A stretch of DNA of 64,000 bases from the NCBI GenBank assembly GCA_964446655.1, contig CAYUPL010000009.1:1-64000 (forward strand), in the 5' to 3' direction. This DNA is from Desulfopila_A sp964446655 (GTDB lineage Bacteria; Desulfobacterota; Desulfobulbia; Desulfobulbales; Desulfocapsaceae). The translations under genes and the position numbers were made by a program. The notes beneath the pieces were generated by a model, which was not told the DNA's origin, searched no databases, and saw only the letters and a list, made by a program, of their open reading frames with translations. Positions 28,178-37,713 of the stretch are shown piece by piece (the first letter of the stretch is position 1; every line of letters begins with the position of its first letter).

Positions 28178-28972
28178 ATGCAGATAGTGACCATTTCGCG
28201 AGGAAGCTACCATCACGGGAAATCAGTTGCCGAAAAGTTGGCGGCTAAACTCGGTTACACCTGTCTGTCTCGCGACGAAATCATTGCCGATCTCGATGAT
28301 TTTCATCTTCCCGAGATCAAACTGGTTCGCTGCCTCACCGATACCTTCTCGATACTTGAGCGCTTCCCCCATGGCAAACAACGCTTTGTTACCGCCATCC
28401 GTGCTGCGCTCATGAAGCGGTTTACCAAGGGCGGGATTGTGTACCACGGCCTGGTTGGCCAATATTTTCTGCGAAACATTTCCCATGTGCTCAAAGTTCG
28501 AATAATTGCCGACACCGAGCTTCGGATAGCGCATGAGATGGCCCGGGAAAAGATTTCGGCGGATCAGGCACGCTTTATCCTGAAAAAAGATGACGAAGAA
28601 CGTCGGAAATGGGCTATGTTTCTTTACGGTATTGATATACTCAACGCCGACAACTACAACATGATTATCAGGATTGGCCATATGGCAGAAGATGATGCGG
28701 TAGATATTCTGGCCGACGCCGTTCAACTTGCCGCATTTCAGGTAACACCTGAATCTCAGGCTCTCCTGGAAGATGAGGAGCTCGCGGCTCGTGTCAGACA
28801 TAAACTTATTGACTTCCCTCATGCTTCTGTTGCCGCACACAGAGGGCATCTGGTACTTACCATGAAAGTACCGGAGGAACAGAAAGCACGAATAGAAGAG
28901 CGCATTACTGAAGTACTTTCCAGCACAGAAGGCGTAAAAGGCCATTCCTTGCAATTTGAGAGCTATTTTTAA
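28178..28972 (+). CDS. Cytidylate-kinase-like protein with BON-like tail
   Basis: Protein of 264 residues. The N-terminus ISRGSYHHGKSVAEKLA has a P-loop of the AAA cytidylate-kinase-like family (PF13189 type). Basic residues in ARFILKKDDEERRKW fit a LID-like Arg/Lys cluster. Residues from about 200 to 264 (ARVRHKLIDFPHASVAA, then VPEEQKARIEERITEV) look like a BON-type alpha/beta module, which is inference. The role of this family is unknown. The ATG has GGGAGGA upstream. Confidence 0.8.
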   Translation: MQIVTISRGSYHHGKSVAEKLAAKLGYTCLSRDEIIADLDDFHLPEIKLVRCLTDTFSILERFPHGKQRFVTAIRAALMKRFTKGGIVYHGLVGQYFLRNISHVLKVRIIADTELRIAHEMAREKISADQARFILKKDDEERRKWAMFLYGIDILNADNYNMIIRIGHMAEDDAVDILADAVQLAAFQVTPESQALLEDEELAARVRHKLIDFPHASVAAHRGHLVLTMKVPEEQKARIEERITEVLSSTEGVKGHSLQFESYF

Positions 28973-29284
28973 CCTCTATCCTTTTCACATCAATCAGCGT
29001 TATGCTTAGGATACTCTTTTTCAAACAGATAGAGCAGAACTCGTCACGACCGCATCGCCTGTTGTCTCCCCAAAATGTAGACTACACTCCATTGATACTT
29101 ACCCTGGCTGCCTACACCTATGTACCGGCAGGTAGTGTCATTCGCTCTGAACGCGACGCCTGGGATCTCCGTCTTGTTTCCGAGAGAGAAAAAATCGGTG
29201 TTGAATTGCCAAGCTGCTCGCCTCCGCTATCCTGCTTGTCGCCATCGGCAGATTCCGTAGTCTGCACCTAGAAACGGTTCTCTG
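28973..29284. other. Intergenic stretch, no supported gene
   Basis: About 310 bp between convergent genes. A plus-strand frame (29002-29271, 89 codons) has no ribosome site and no family features. I see no hairpin strong enough to call a terminator. Confidence 0.3.
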
Positions 29285-30139
29285 TCAATAAAGCTCCGCC
29301 AATCTCAAGGTCCGCTGCAAACGCTCCATGAGAAATGACAAGACCTGGGGATAATGGGCCAGTCCTTTGAAAAAACCGGCGCCGTCATCCGTTGTGACTC
29401 CGTCCACGGTAATGCCCATGGCTTCCAGTGCCGAGCGCCAGCTGTCTGTGTCACCCATAAGGTCATGTACCACATGCATTCCGGCAAAGTACATCATCGG
29501 AATAATCCGTACCCGAAGAAGATCCCTGGCACTGCCCAGGCGACCTATCCGGGCCAGTAACGCCTCATGATTCGGCACCCCCTCGATGGTTGCCGCCAAG
29601 ACATGAGGGTACAGATCCGACACCAGTTTTTCGAGCCCCAGGTAAACGATATTGACAGGATCGGCGGCCAAGGGCGTGCCGTGCAAAGCGAGCAGATTGA
29701 TCCCGACATCAGGTGACAGAAAGTCCTCCTCCAGAACAGCCAGGGTTTGTCGGATAAAGTCCCATCGATGAAAAAGCGTTTCACTTAAGAAAACCCGAAG
29801 CCCTGGAAAAAACGAGCAGATCTCGGCCATCTGCTGAAATTCCGTGCCGGGAAAAACATGCAGCGGCTGAACAATCGCCTTACGATATCCGGCCGCCTCC
29901 ACCTTGGCAAGAGTCTCCTGCAAACCGGGCAGATTCGATTTTTTCCTGATGATATCCGAAGTAAAGGCCCAATATGGCTCTTCATCCGGAAATTCCTTGC
30001 TGAAGCGTTCGCTGAAAAGGGCAAGAGGCTCTTTGGCACGACTGCTCGAGCCGAAAGCGGCGATGATGATAGCCGGCTTCTCCTGCAGACGCGGTTGCCG
30101 CATCTTGCGGCCGATATATCCATATTGGTGCATACGCAC
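29285..30139 (-). CDS. cbiK: Sirohydrochlorin cobaltochelatase, CbiK type
   Basis: Protein of 284 residues of the CbiK class II chelatase family. Typical blocks are AIIIAAFGSSSRAKE, the QPLHVFPGTEFQQM region with the first metal His, LLALHGTPLAADP, and MYFAGMHVVHDLMGD with the second metal His. It should insert cobalt into sirohydrochlorin in early cobalamin synthesis. Unlike the periplasmic CbiK of Desulfovibrio, it has no signal peptide, so it is probably cytoplasmic. It is the last gene of the riboswitch-controlled operon, 3 bp after the CobN-like gene. Confidence 0.88.
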   Translation of the reverse strand: MRMHQYGYIGRKMRQPRLQEKPAIIIAAFGSSSRAKEPLALFSERFSKEFPDEEPYWAFTSDIIRKKSNLPGLQETLAKVEAAGYRKAIVQPLHVFPGTEFQQMAEICSFFPGLRVFLSETLFHRWDFIRQTLAVLEEDFLSPDVGINLLALHGTPLAADPVNIVYLGLEKLVSDLYPHVLAATIEGVPNHEALLARIGRLGSARDLLRVRIIPMMYFAGMHVVHDLMGDTDSWRSALEAMGITVDGVTTDDGAGFFKGLAHYPQVLSFLMERLQRTLRLAELY

Positions 30140-30142
30140 TCC

Positions 30143-33100
30143 TTAATAGTGTTTGCCGGCGCGGTGCATTCCCCAGGCAGCCAGACAAATTATTGCCAGA
30201 ACGACCAACCCGGCCATCCATTGGATCCCCGACGAAGTTACCTCGGTGGTGTCGTCCCGGTTGTCTATTCTTACCATTGTATACCCTTCAACCTCTGTCA
30301 AATCCTGTGCCACACCACCACCTTGCTGCACATCCTCGGACATGTCCGCGGCCTGTTCCTGAGCAGGAGAAGAGAGCCGGCGCTGCAGGTTCTGCCGTTC
30401 TGCGACCTGTTCGTCAAGAGATCGACCGGCAGATTGCTCCACGGCAATTTTAAATTTTTCCACCACTTCCGGGCTGAGCATCCCGGGCAGCGAAATGAGG
30501 GCAACAACCATCCTGTTTAGAACAGGATTATTGCAGGTGTGGTCGCAACAAGCAACTCCTTTTTCCACCACATTGAGGGCATATTCAACAGCCAGCTTTT
30601 TTTCCATCGCCTCATCCGCCTGCCAGTATCCCTTGCGGGTCGCTTCCAGCATCCGTGCCGTCAGGGACTGATAGGCCCAGGGGTTGGCCCGGTTAAAAAA
30701 ATCTTTAAGCTCCAGGCCGTACTTGTCCTCCACATACACCTCAAAAACCTGACGCCACCGGGCCGCATCCACTTTTCCCGGGGTGGTCACCTGCCAGCCC
30801 CAGAGGTATTCGACAAAATTACTCATCTCCCGAGCTCCGGCATAATCTTCCTGCTGCATACCCTCAATCCATCTGGGGTTAAGATAACGACTGCGCATTT
30901 CTCGCCCCAGGGTGGCAGCCATGTCCTCAACCGCAACCTGACTGGCCTTGCGTTGGCTGGTGATCAGGGTTTCCGGAGCCCGACCGGCCTCGTGCCGCAC
31001 GGCCATGGCCAGTCCACCCAGGTACTGGAACATATCGTCATTGTCGAGCAGGCCGTAAACATTGGAAGAACGGGAGTGTACCGCTGTATCCACCACGGCC
31101 AACTGCTGCCGGAACAGCTCAACTGCAGCAACGCCCCAGCGGTCGCCACCAAAGGCGAAACCCAGCCGTTTTTCATAAACATCAACCACCTCTCGTTCTT
31201 CTTGCCACACTGCCGAGGCTCCGGTGATCTCACTGACCCCGTTGCCGTAAGAGCCCGGTTCCTCGGAAAAAACACGCAACCGGCTCAATTCATCAGCTTC
31301 CTCTTCCTCTATACCTGCAGCAAGCAGCTCATCTCTTATGCGGTGGCTGTTAGCCGCTACCAGGTTCAGGATATCAGTCTGCCGAATGGCCAGTTGTACC
31401 GCCTCATCAAGAAAGTGTATTTTTTCGGGAAAAAGGTCCCGATACAGGCCGGAAGCATTGATCAAGACATCGATGCGCGGTCGCCCAAGCTCTCTGCCGG
31501 GCACCGCCTCCAACCCCATCACCTTACCCGACTTCTGCCACCGTGGCCGAATTCCCATGAGCCAGAGAATGGTGGACTCGTTCACGCCTTCGTTGCGTAA
31601 TGTCTCTACGGCCCAGAGTACCACCGCTACTTTCTGCGGATATTGGTCGTGTTTTTGCAGATGATTGGCAATGATCTCGTCGGCCGCCTTTTTTCCCAGC
31701 TGCCAGGCCGCCGGACTGGGCAGTTTGGCCGGGTTAAACCCGTACAAATTGCGGCCGGTGGGAATGGCCTCGGCATTGCGCAAAGGGTCGTTGCCTTCAC
31801 CCGGCTCGATATAACGGCCATTCAGACCACGCAGCAGATTGTCCATTTCCGCACCTGGCGACAGGCGAAGTCGCTCGATGACTGTCCGCCTTTTTATATC
31901 GGGATTCCATAAGGCCACGGCATCGGCCATTTCTGCAATTTCCTCTGCTTCTTTTGCTCTGCCATAGGTATGCATCCCGAAAGGAATCATCTCTTCCTTG
32001 ATTTCTTCCAGATAATGGCTCAACATATCGACCAGTTCACTGTCAGCAGGTATTTCAGCTCCTTCGGCCATAAGATCAGCGACAATGCCGGTCCGATCGG
32101 CCAGGTCGCGCAACTCTTTCAGCTTTTCCTGCGTGGCAGCGCTGCCGTGCGCCGCTCCATACTCGATCTCTCCTGCAAGATCGGCCATTTGGGCGTATTC
32201 CTCATACAACCCGGAACGACGCAAGATCGGGGTAAGGTGCGAAAGCATTACCCCCCGCCCCCGCCGCTTGGCCTGGATAGCTTCTCCGACATTATCGACG
32301 ATGTATGGATACAGATTGGGGATATCGGTCACCAGCACCTCGGGTGCGCAGGAAGGCGACAGCCCGGCCTGTTTACCAGGCGTCCATTCGTACGTGGCAT
32401 GCGTGCCGAGGTGAATCATGGCATCAGCACCAAATTTCTTCTCCAGCCAGAGATATGCGGCCAGGTACTGATGGTGGGGATAAAGAGTGGTATCATGATA
32501 GAGTTTCATAGGATCGTCGCTCCAGCCCCGGGCAGGCTCGGGCATGACCACCATATTGCCTCGCCGTACCATGGGAATGACAATCTTGTGGTCATAAAGC
32601 ATCATATCGAAATCGCCCGGCTTACCCCACTGGGCCACCACTTTGTCCTGGAAATCCGCCGGCAGTTCGGCAAACCATTGCTCGTACTCTGCTCTCTCCA
32701 GCAATTCCAGATCACCTTGATAAATCATCTCCTCCAGTTCTCCCGGCGCCCAGGATCCCACATTGCGTGCCCCTCTCAGAATAGTCTCCTTGATTTCCGC
32801 TTCCCCCGGCAGCCGGCCGGTAACATAACCGGCCCGAGCCAATGCGGCAAAGATCTCTTCCAGAGAGGCAAAGACATTAAGATAACTGGCCCCGACATTC
32901 TGTTTTCCCTGATGATGATTGTAAAAAAGAATGGCGATTTTTTTCTCACGGTTGGCTTTACGCTGCAGGTTGATCCAGGCATGGAGCCGGGGGAGCAACC
33001 GTTCGATATTTTCCGTGACCGCTCGACCCACATACCGGATTCTGCCGTTCAGTGGGTCTACCTCCTCTTGTTTTGCCATGAGTACCGTCGGTTCGACCAA

Positions 33101-34045
33101 GCCTGATATCTCCGGCATGGCCATGGTCCACGCCACCTCCTGGAGCCCGATGCCCTCCGCACTAGCCCGCCACTGCTCCCCCGTCTGCCGATAGAGGCTG
33201 ACAGCTGAAATCAGAGGAACATCGAGGCGGCGTAGTGTTTCGGCCAAAGCGGGAGTAAGGGCCGAGGAAAACTTCAAAGAAAAGCTCAGGACCAGATCCA
33301 CCTGCGCCGCACCCTTTTCATCAATGAGAAACCGGGAAACTATCTCTTGTTCGCTGCCGAAGCAGGGCGTCACCAAAAACCCCGACTCCTCAAGTCGCGA
33401 GATAAGGAAGTCGATGGGCTCCTGCTGGCCGGGAGTCAGCAGAGCGGCGTAAAAAAGTAAACCGATGCGGGGTTTGACGGTGTCATGGTTCGGCTGTTTC
33501 TCCTGCCAATTCCGGAAGGCTGCAGCACTGGTGAAAATCTGTGGCGCGGCCGGATGATATATGCCAAGTTCAGGGATCTCCTCTACCCCCTCCACGACAA
33601 CGCTCGGATCTACATGACGACGAAGCAGAAGACGCAGCATATTTTCTATGTTTTTCAGGCTCAGATGCCGATAATAGGCGGAAAGTTCCGCATCAAAAAG
33701 GAACCCCTCGTCCTTCAAAGCCTGGTCATCGGCAGAGCCGCGCAGGGCATACAGATTTTTCCCGGACAGATCGGTATTGCCACGCAGATAATCCGTCAAA
33801 GACCGGTCCATGACATCGACAACAATAGTTTCGGCCTCGGCAATCTCGGTACGCAACTCGTCACCGGCCTGCGACAATTCTCCCGCCGAGATCACCAGAA
33901 TACGATTGCCACGTTCCGACTCCATACGTGCCACAGCCTGTTGTGCCGCATAGGAGTTGTTGTCTATAACCAGCAGGACAATATCGGCGGCGTGCAGCCA
34001 CTCCACCTGCAGCAGGAAACAGCATATTAGCAGTAATTTTTTCAT
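30143..34045 (-). CDS. Secreted, membrane-anchored CobN/HmuS-like protein
   Basis: Protein of 1300 residues of the CobN/BchH/ChlH family. The core has HLGTHATYEWTPGKQAGLS, LYPYIVDNVGEAIQAKRRG, MGIRPRWQKSGKVMGLE and GSYGNGVSEITGASAVW. Two features set it apart from cytoplasmic CobN: an N-terminal Sec signal (KKLLLICCFLLQVEWLHAA) and a C-terminal membrane helix (WMAGLVVLAIICLAAWGM) followed by a short basic tail, so the enzyme faces the periplasm. A Pro/Gln-rich linker lies before the anchor. ATP-driven cobalt insertion with CobST is therefore unlikely. HmuS of the Bacteroidota haem system has the same layout and is proposed to remove metal from haem. Here the riboswitch points to a corrinoid. 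Confidence 0.88.
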   Translation of the reverse strand: MKKLLLICCFLLQVEWLHAADIVLLVIDNNSYAAQQAVARMESERGNRILVISAGELSQAGDELRTEIAEAETIVVDVMDRSLTDYLRGNTDLSGKNLYALRGSADDQALKDEGFLFDAELSAYYRHLSLKNIENMLRLLLRRHVDPSVVVEGVEEIPELGIYHPAAPQIFTSAAAFRNWQEKQPNHDTVKPRIGLLFYAALLTPGQQEPIDFLISRLEESGFLVTPCFGSEQEIVSRFLIDEKGAAQVDLVLSFSLKFSSALTPALAETLRRLDVPLISAVSLYRQTGEQWRASAEGIGLQEVAWTMAMPEISGLVEPTVLMAKQEEVDPLNGRIRYVGRAVTENIERLLPRLHAWINLQRKANREKKIAILFYNHHQGKQNVGASYLNVFASLEEIFAALARAGYVTGRLPGEAEIKETILRGARNVGSWAPGELEEMIYQGDLELLERAEYEQWFAELPADFQDKVVAQWGKPGDFDMMLYDHKIVIPMVRRGNMVVMPEPARGWSDDPMKLYHDTTLYPHHQYLAAYLWLEKKFGADAMIHLGTHATYEWTPGKQAGLSPSCAPEVLVTDIPNLYPYIVDNVGEAIQAKRRGRGVMLSHLTPILRRSGLYEEYAQMADLAGEIEYGAAHGSAATQEKLKELRDLADRTGIVADLMAEGAEIPADSELVDMLSHYLEEIKEEMIPFGMHTYGRAKEAEEIAEMADAVALWNPDIKRRTVIERLRLSPGAEMDNLLRGLNGRYIEPGEGNDPLRNAEAIPTGRNLYGFNPAKLPSPAAWQLGKKAADEIIANHLQKHDQYPQKVAVVLWAVETLRNEGVNESTILWLMGIRPRWQKSGKVMGLEAVPGRELGRPRIDVLINASGLYRDLFPEKIHFLDEAVQLAIRQTDILNLVAANSHRIRDELLAAGIEEEEADELSRLRVFSEEPGSYGNGVSEITGASAVWQEEREVVDVYEKRLGFAFGGDRWGVAAVELFRQQLAVVDTAVHSRSSNVYGLLDNDDMFQYLGGLAMAVRHEAGRAPETLITSQRKASQVAVEDMAATLGREMRSRYLNPRWIEGMQQEDYAGAREMSNFVEYLWGWQVTTPGKVDAARWRQVFEVYVEDKYGLELKDFFNRANPWAYQSLTARMLEATRKGYWQADEAMEKKLAVEYALNVVEKGVACCDHTCNNPVLNRMVVALISLPGMLSPEVVEKFKIAVEQSAGRSLDEQVAERQNLQRRLSSPAQEQAADMSEDVQQGGGVAQDLTEVEGYTMVRIDNRDDTTEVTSSGIQWMAGLVVLAIICLAAWGMHRAGKHY

Positions 34046-34068
34046 GCCTGATCACCTGGGATTTTTCT

Positions 34069-36075
34069 TTACTGAAAACGGGCCTCTAAGCCCTGGACTA
34101 GTGCTGCCAGAGCCAGATGGATCACCGGGGAGGAACTGTGCCTTGCCTGCTCGTCCAGGGTTACCGGTCTGCCGGCGATCCTTTGCGCCATGACGCCGCA
34201 CCAGGCAAAAAAAGGATCGAGATCTCCAATAAGCCCCTGTTGGTAAGCATCGCTGATGGCCAGCGACGATGTAATAAAGGCGGCATAGCTTGGCTGCAAC
34301 AGCAGATGCTCGAAGTCGGCCCTTAAGGCCTGCGGACAAATGGAGCTCAGATCGATATGACGCTCCCGCAGTCGCTGGAAAACAGAACGTCCTTGCACCA
34401 GCCCATTTTGCCTGTAAATAGCCTGCTGCACCGCTTCGTAAACTGCAGCGGCGATGAGTTCTCCCATTTTTGTATGCCCGCCGCTGCTTGTGATCGGCAG
34501 ACCGGCACCTTCAACCACGATGATGTTGTCGGTGCCTGTGCCGGTGGCCTGATGCGACAGAGCGGCAACACTTGAACGGATATCCAGATCCTGCAGGGCC
34601 GCGGATTTCGCTTCAGTGGCAGTAATAATCCCCCTGCTCATGGCCTGAGGCGATAAAGCCGTATTGGTCAACAGAAGAATGTTGATGGTACCCAATGTGC
34701 TTTCTTGCTCCTTTTTGTCAGGCTCATAAAAGAGACCGGCATCAACACCCATACGCATGGCATTGCCTGTCACTCCGGCGGAGGCCAGCGCGGTGACCTC
34801 CAGCTCCCTAAAGGTTTTTTTCACCACCGCCAGGTTATCCATATCAGCACCGGTAAAGAGCATAGCCGTCGATTCTGCAGCAAACTCCAACACCTTTTCC
34901 GTTGACTGCCGCAGCACTGCAAGGCCCTGACGGTGGCCGAGCCCCCAGGATGGCGGTGGAAAATAGTGATTGGCCACCAGCCGGATATTTTCTCTCTGTC
35001 CCTCCAGAGTAGAGATCACCCGCATGGGATGGGAAAAGGTCAAGGCAATGGTTTTATTGCGAAAGTCATGGATATCGCTCTCAATAATTTCTGCTGCTGT
35101 AACATACTCAAGATCAAGGGACAGGGGTGTGCGCCGGACAATTTCAGCAGGAAGAACAAGCTCCATTTCGCTGAACTGCTTCTCATATATTTCGGCGGCC
35201 AGCCAGGAAACAAAATATCCGGGATGGGTAGCAACCCGACAGGTCAGATCGCAGGGGAAAAAGAAAATGCGGTTGTTGCGCACCGCATCCACCTCCTGCC
35301 ATCCGGGACGGCGCAGGAGACGAAGGAGTACCCTGTCTGCTCCACAGCCATACAACACCTGCGGATTAAATTGACGCCACTGTTCAAGACTCACCGGTAT
35401 GATATGGCCATTTTGACCAAATACCGGGGCAATACCACCGCCGGCACGGATATATTCATTCTGAAAGGAGTCATCTCCGGGAGTCATGACCGTATCCCGT
35501 CCCATAAGCCGCATGACCCGCAGCCGTTCAGTGGACGGAATTTTCTCTGTTTTACGTGCTATAACGGCAAGCTGTCTTTTCTGTTCTGCTATAATTTCCT
35601 GGGCCTTGGCCTCTTGGCCGAACATACGCCCCAAAAACCGTATATGGGAAAAACCCTCCTCGATCGAACGGGGGGCCAGCTGCATCAACAAAGCTTTATC
35701 GCGAAAACGTGAATGTACATCCGTGTGCAGATCCGCGTAAAAGATAACATCCGGAGCCAGATTCTCCACCCGATCAAGATCAGGACGGAAAAATCCTCCC
35801 ACGATTTCTTTACCTGTTACTCCCGCAGGCAGTACCGAATTATGCGTCACCCCCACAAGTTGGCCCTCCACGCCAAGGCGCAGGAGTATCTCGGTAACTG
35901 ACGGAACCAGCGACACAACCCGCTGGGGGGGATGGGGCAATATTCTTTTGTCGCCGGCGGCATCGGTAAAGGAAACAATAGATTCTTCGGCCCCGACAAA
36001 TCGAGTGGAGCCCCAAAAGAGCAGAAACAGGACGAGCGCCAACTGCATTATTCTGTGTGGTTTTATTACATTCAT
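34069..36075 (-). CDS. Secreted BtuF-CbiZ fusion protein
   Basis: Protein of 668 residues. A signal peptide (about 1-30) is followed by a BtuF-type helical-backbone binding domain (45-300; RVVSLVPSVTEILLRLG, AGGGIAPVFG). A CbiZ-like domain covers 340-550, with ASAGVTGNAMRMG, GTINILLLTNTALS and ITATEAKSAALQDL, then the ATGTGTD block. A further 110-residue helical tail has no clear match. CbiZ is adenosylcobinamide amidohydrolase, which removes the aminopropanol arm and is normally cytoplasmic. Here it should be exported. No BtuC or BtuD gene is in the operon. The start overlaps the DUF2149 gene by 4 bp. Confidence 0.87.
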   Translation of the reverse strand: MNVIKPHRIMQLALVLFLLFWGSTRFVGAEESIVSFTDAAGDKRILPHPPQRVVSLVPSVTEILLRLGVEGQLVGVTHNSVLPAGVTGKEIVGGFFRPDLDRVENLAPDVIFYADLHTDVHSRFRDKALLMQLAPRSIEEGFSHIRFLGRMFGQEAKAQEIIAEQKRQLAVIARKTEKIPSTERLRVMRLMGRDTVMTPGDDSFQNEYIRAGGGIAPVFGQNGHIIPVSLEQWRQFNPQVLYGCGADRVLLRLLRRPGWQEVDAVRNNRIFFFPCDLTCRVATHPGYFVSWLAAEIYEKQFSEMELVLPAEIVRRTPLSLDLEYVTAAEIIESDIHDFRNKTIALTFSHPMRVISTLEGQRENIRLVANHYFPPPSWGLGHRQGLAVLRQSTEKVLEFAAESTAMLFTGADMDNLAVVKKTFRELEVTALASAGVTGNAMRMGVDAGLFYEPDKKEQESTLGTINILLLTNTALSPQAMSRGIITATEAKSAALQDLDIRSSVAALSHQATGTGTDNIIVVEGAGLPITSSGGHTKMGELIAAAVYEAVQQAIYRQNGLVQGRSVFQRLRERHIDLSSICPQALRADFEHLLLQPSYAAFITSSLAISDAYQQGLIGDLDPFFAWCGVMAQRIAGRPVTLDEQARHSSSPVIHLALAALVQGLEARFQ

Positions 36076-36419
36076 TGATTTTCCTCCGGGACATAAACCA
36101 TGGTTCCGTTTTCCAGCCGGTAGGCAGTGCCGAGACGTCGGCCTTTCCCTTCGGTCTGCTGCTTGCCGACCTTTACGGCCTCTATTTTGCGGCCGTCCTT
36201 GATGATAATCTGCATGGCGCCATCGGCGGATTCTTTGGTTATGGTGACGCGGGAATCATGCTGCAGCAGTTCCTGCAGATGGTAGGTTCCAAACAGGGCC
36301 AGCAACAGTCCGACAATAAAGACCAACCCCAGATCAAAAAGGTTGGCTACACTATTCATGGGATCATTATCAGCCAGGCCGGTGCCCCTATTCTGTTTAC
36401 GCTGCAGGTATCTCATCAC
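36072..36419 (-). CDS. DUF2149 protein (ExbD-like partner)
   Basis: Protein of 115 residues with an N-terminal cytoplasmic tail containing NDPMNSVANLFDLGLVF, one membrane helix and a periplasmic domain with beta structure (VTITKESADGAMQIIIKDG). This is the DUF2149 pattern, similar in layout to ExbD/TolR. It overlaps the ExbB-like gene and the BtuF-CbiZ gene by 4 bp each. The conserved Asp of ExbD would correspond to the Asp next to the helix in NLFDLG, which is inference. Confidence 0.83.
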   Translation of the reverse strand: MMRYLQRKQNRGTGLADNDPMNSVANLFDLGLVFIVGLLLALFGTYHLQELLQHDSRVTITKESADGAMQIIIKDGRKIEAVKVGKQQTEGKGRRLGTAYRLENGTMVYVPEENQ

Positions 36420-37009
36420 GATTTCTCCTGCATGAGCAACTCACAGAGCAGTTCCATGTTTTTTACATCCTCCTCGACCCAGCGTCGCTGTATGGTAAAA
36501 AACACATAGCTGAGCAGTCCCAGAGCCATGCCAACGACTGTCGTGGTAAAAGCAATGACCAGATCACCGGATAGACGGGTCAGATCCCCCTCGGACAACG
36601 CCGCCAGACCGGTGCCCATGGGGATGAGTGTGCCGATCAGCCCCAGACCGGGACCAAGGCGGATAAGCAGTTTGAGCTGGTCCAGAGAGCACCACATCCT
36701 CTGCTCGGTTTCGCGCAGAAGATTCAGTACCGCGATGTCCGCTCGCGGTTCCTGACGCAGCCGCAGAAAGGTATCGGCAAAATTGCGAACCGGCCGGGGA
36801 AACTCCTCAAAGCGGCAGGCAAGCATGGCTTCTATACCGTTTTTTTGCAGCGGCAACCTTTTCCGAGCCAGCCACAGGCCGAAAAACTGCCCACTGTAAT
36901 ACAGCAGCCACACGGCGGCCAGACAGAGAAGCAGTACCACCGGCAGCAGCAGCGACGAAGACATGAGATAAATAAAAGAGACCAGCAGTGCTAATATATC
37001 CATATTCAA
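36416..37009 (-). CDS. MotA/TolQ/ExbB proton channel protein
   Basis: Protein of 197 residues with three membrane helices. The family signature GPGLGLIGTLIPMGTGLAAL is followed by VIAFTTTVVGMALGLLSYV, the proton-channel helices of ExbB and TolQ. With the DUF2149 protein it should form a proton-motive-force-driven motor in the inner membrane, energising the receptor or the periplasmic machinery. Confidence 0.9.
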   Translation of the reverse strand: MNMDILALLVSFIYLMSSSLLLPVVLLLCLAAVWLLYYSGQFFGLWLARKRLPLQKNGIEAMLACRFEEFPRPVRNFADTFLRLRQEPRADIAVLNLLRETEQRMWCSLDQLKLLIRLGPGLGLIGTLIPMGTGLAALSEGDLTRLSGDLVIAFTTTVVGMALGLLSYVFFTIQRRWVEEDVKNMELLCELLMQEKS

Positions 37010-37713
37010 CTCTTTTTTATTTTTAAATACCCTATGATGAAGACAGGGATCATCCAGGCCGGCATCAGCAAGAGACGCTCGTCCGCCACTACGACCATGG
37101 TTTTACTGAGCCGATAGATTCGCTCCAGATCGTTAAACTGAGGCACCACAACCACGGTGATGATAAAATACAGGGCAGCCGACAGCATCAATCCTCCGAG
37201 GCGCCGTTCACTCCGCCCCTGCGACCGCATCAGGAGCAACGCACTGCCCAGGGCCACAACAAGATACCCACCACAGAGCCAGACAAGTATCCAGCCGTCG
37301 TCGGCAAAGAGACTGTGAAGCAAGGCGGCACTGCACAGAATTACCGAAAAACAGACCGGACAGGGTAGCGCCAGTAACAGCCACCCTCTACTCCTGTCGG
37401 TGGCTGCTTCTCTTCGGCTCAGCAGCACCACGCCCCACAGCAACAGCAATAGGGCAAGGAAAAAATGAACAATCATTCCATGCTTGACAAGTGTGATGAC
37501 CGTTTGCAAATGTGCCGGGAAATCAAAACGGACCACCAGGAACCAGGCAAGGGCGAAGAGCGGCAGATAGCCGAGCATAAACAGGACGACAATGGCGCCA
37601 CGATGCCTCCTTGTAGTCATACGGGCAAGTGGGTAGGCCAACCCCGCCCCGCTTTTTACGGCAAAGATACCCACCGTAAATGCCAGTCCCAGCAAGAGTG
37701 CTTTCAGTTCCAC
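37006..37713 (-). CDS. DUF2162 membrane protein
   Basis: Protein of 235 residues with about seven membrane helices, beginning with ALLLGLAFTVGIFAVKSGAG. The helix with LLALPCPVCFSVILCSAAL has a CPVC motif that could bind a metal or a cofactor. It matches the DUF2162 group of putative transporters. It overlaps the TonB receptor gene by 10 bp and the ExbB-like gene by 4 bp, so it is probably made in stoichiometry with them. Confidence 0.82.
   Translation of the reverse strand: MELKALLLGLAFTVGIFAVKSGAGLAYPLARMTTRRHRGAIVVLFMLGYLPLFALAWFLVVRFDFPAHLQTVITLVKHGMIVHFFLALLLLLWGVVLLSRREAATDRSRGWLLLALPCPVCFSVILCSAALLHSLFADDGWILVWLCGGYLVVALGSALLLMRSQGRSERRLGGLMLSAALYFIITVVVVPQFNDLERIYRLSKTMVVVADERLLLMPAWMIPVFIIGYLKIKKS

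Noticed and set aside
29002..29271. Plus-strand frame of 89 codons
   Set aside because: No ribosome site, no hydrophobic or conserved pattern, and typical shadow composition.
30143..34045. Cytoplasmic ATP-dependent cobaltochelatase subunit
   Set aside because: The signal peptide and C-terminal anchor, and the absence of CobS and CobT genes, argue against it.
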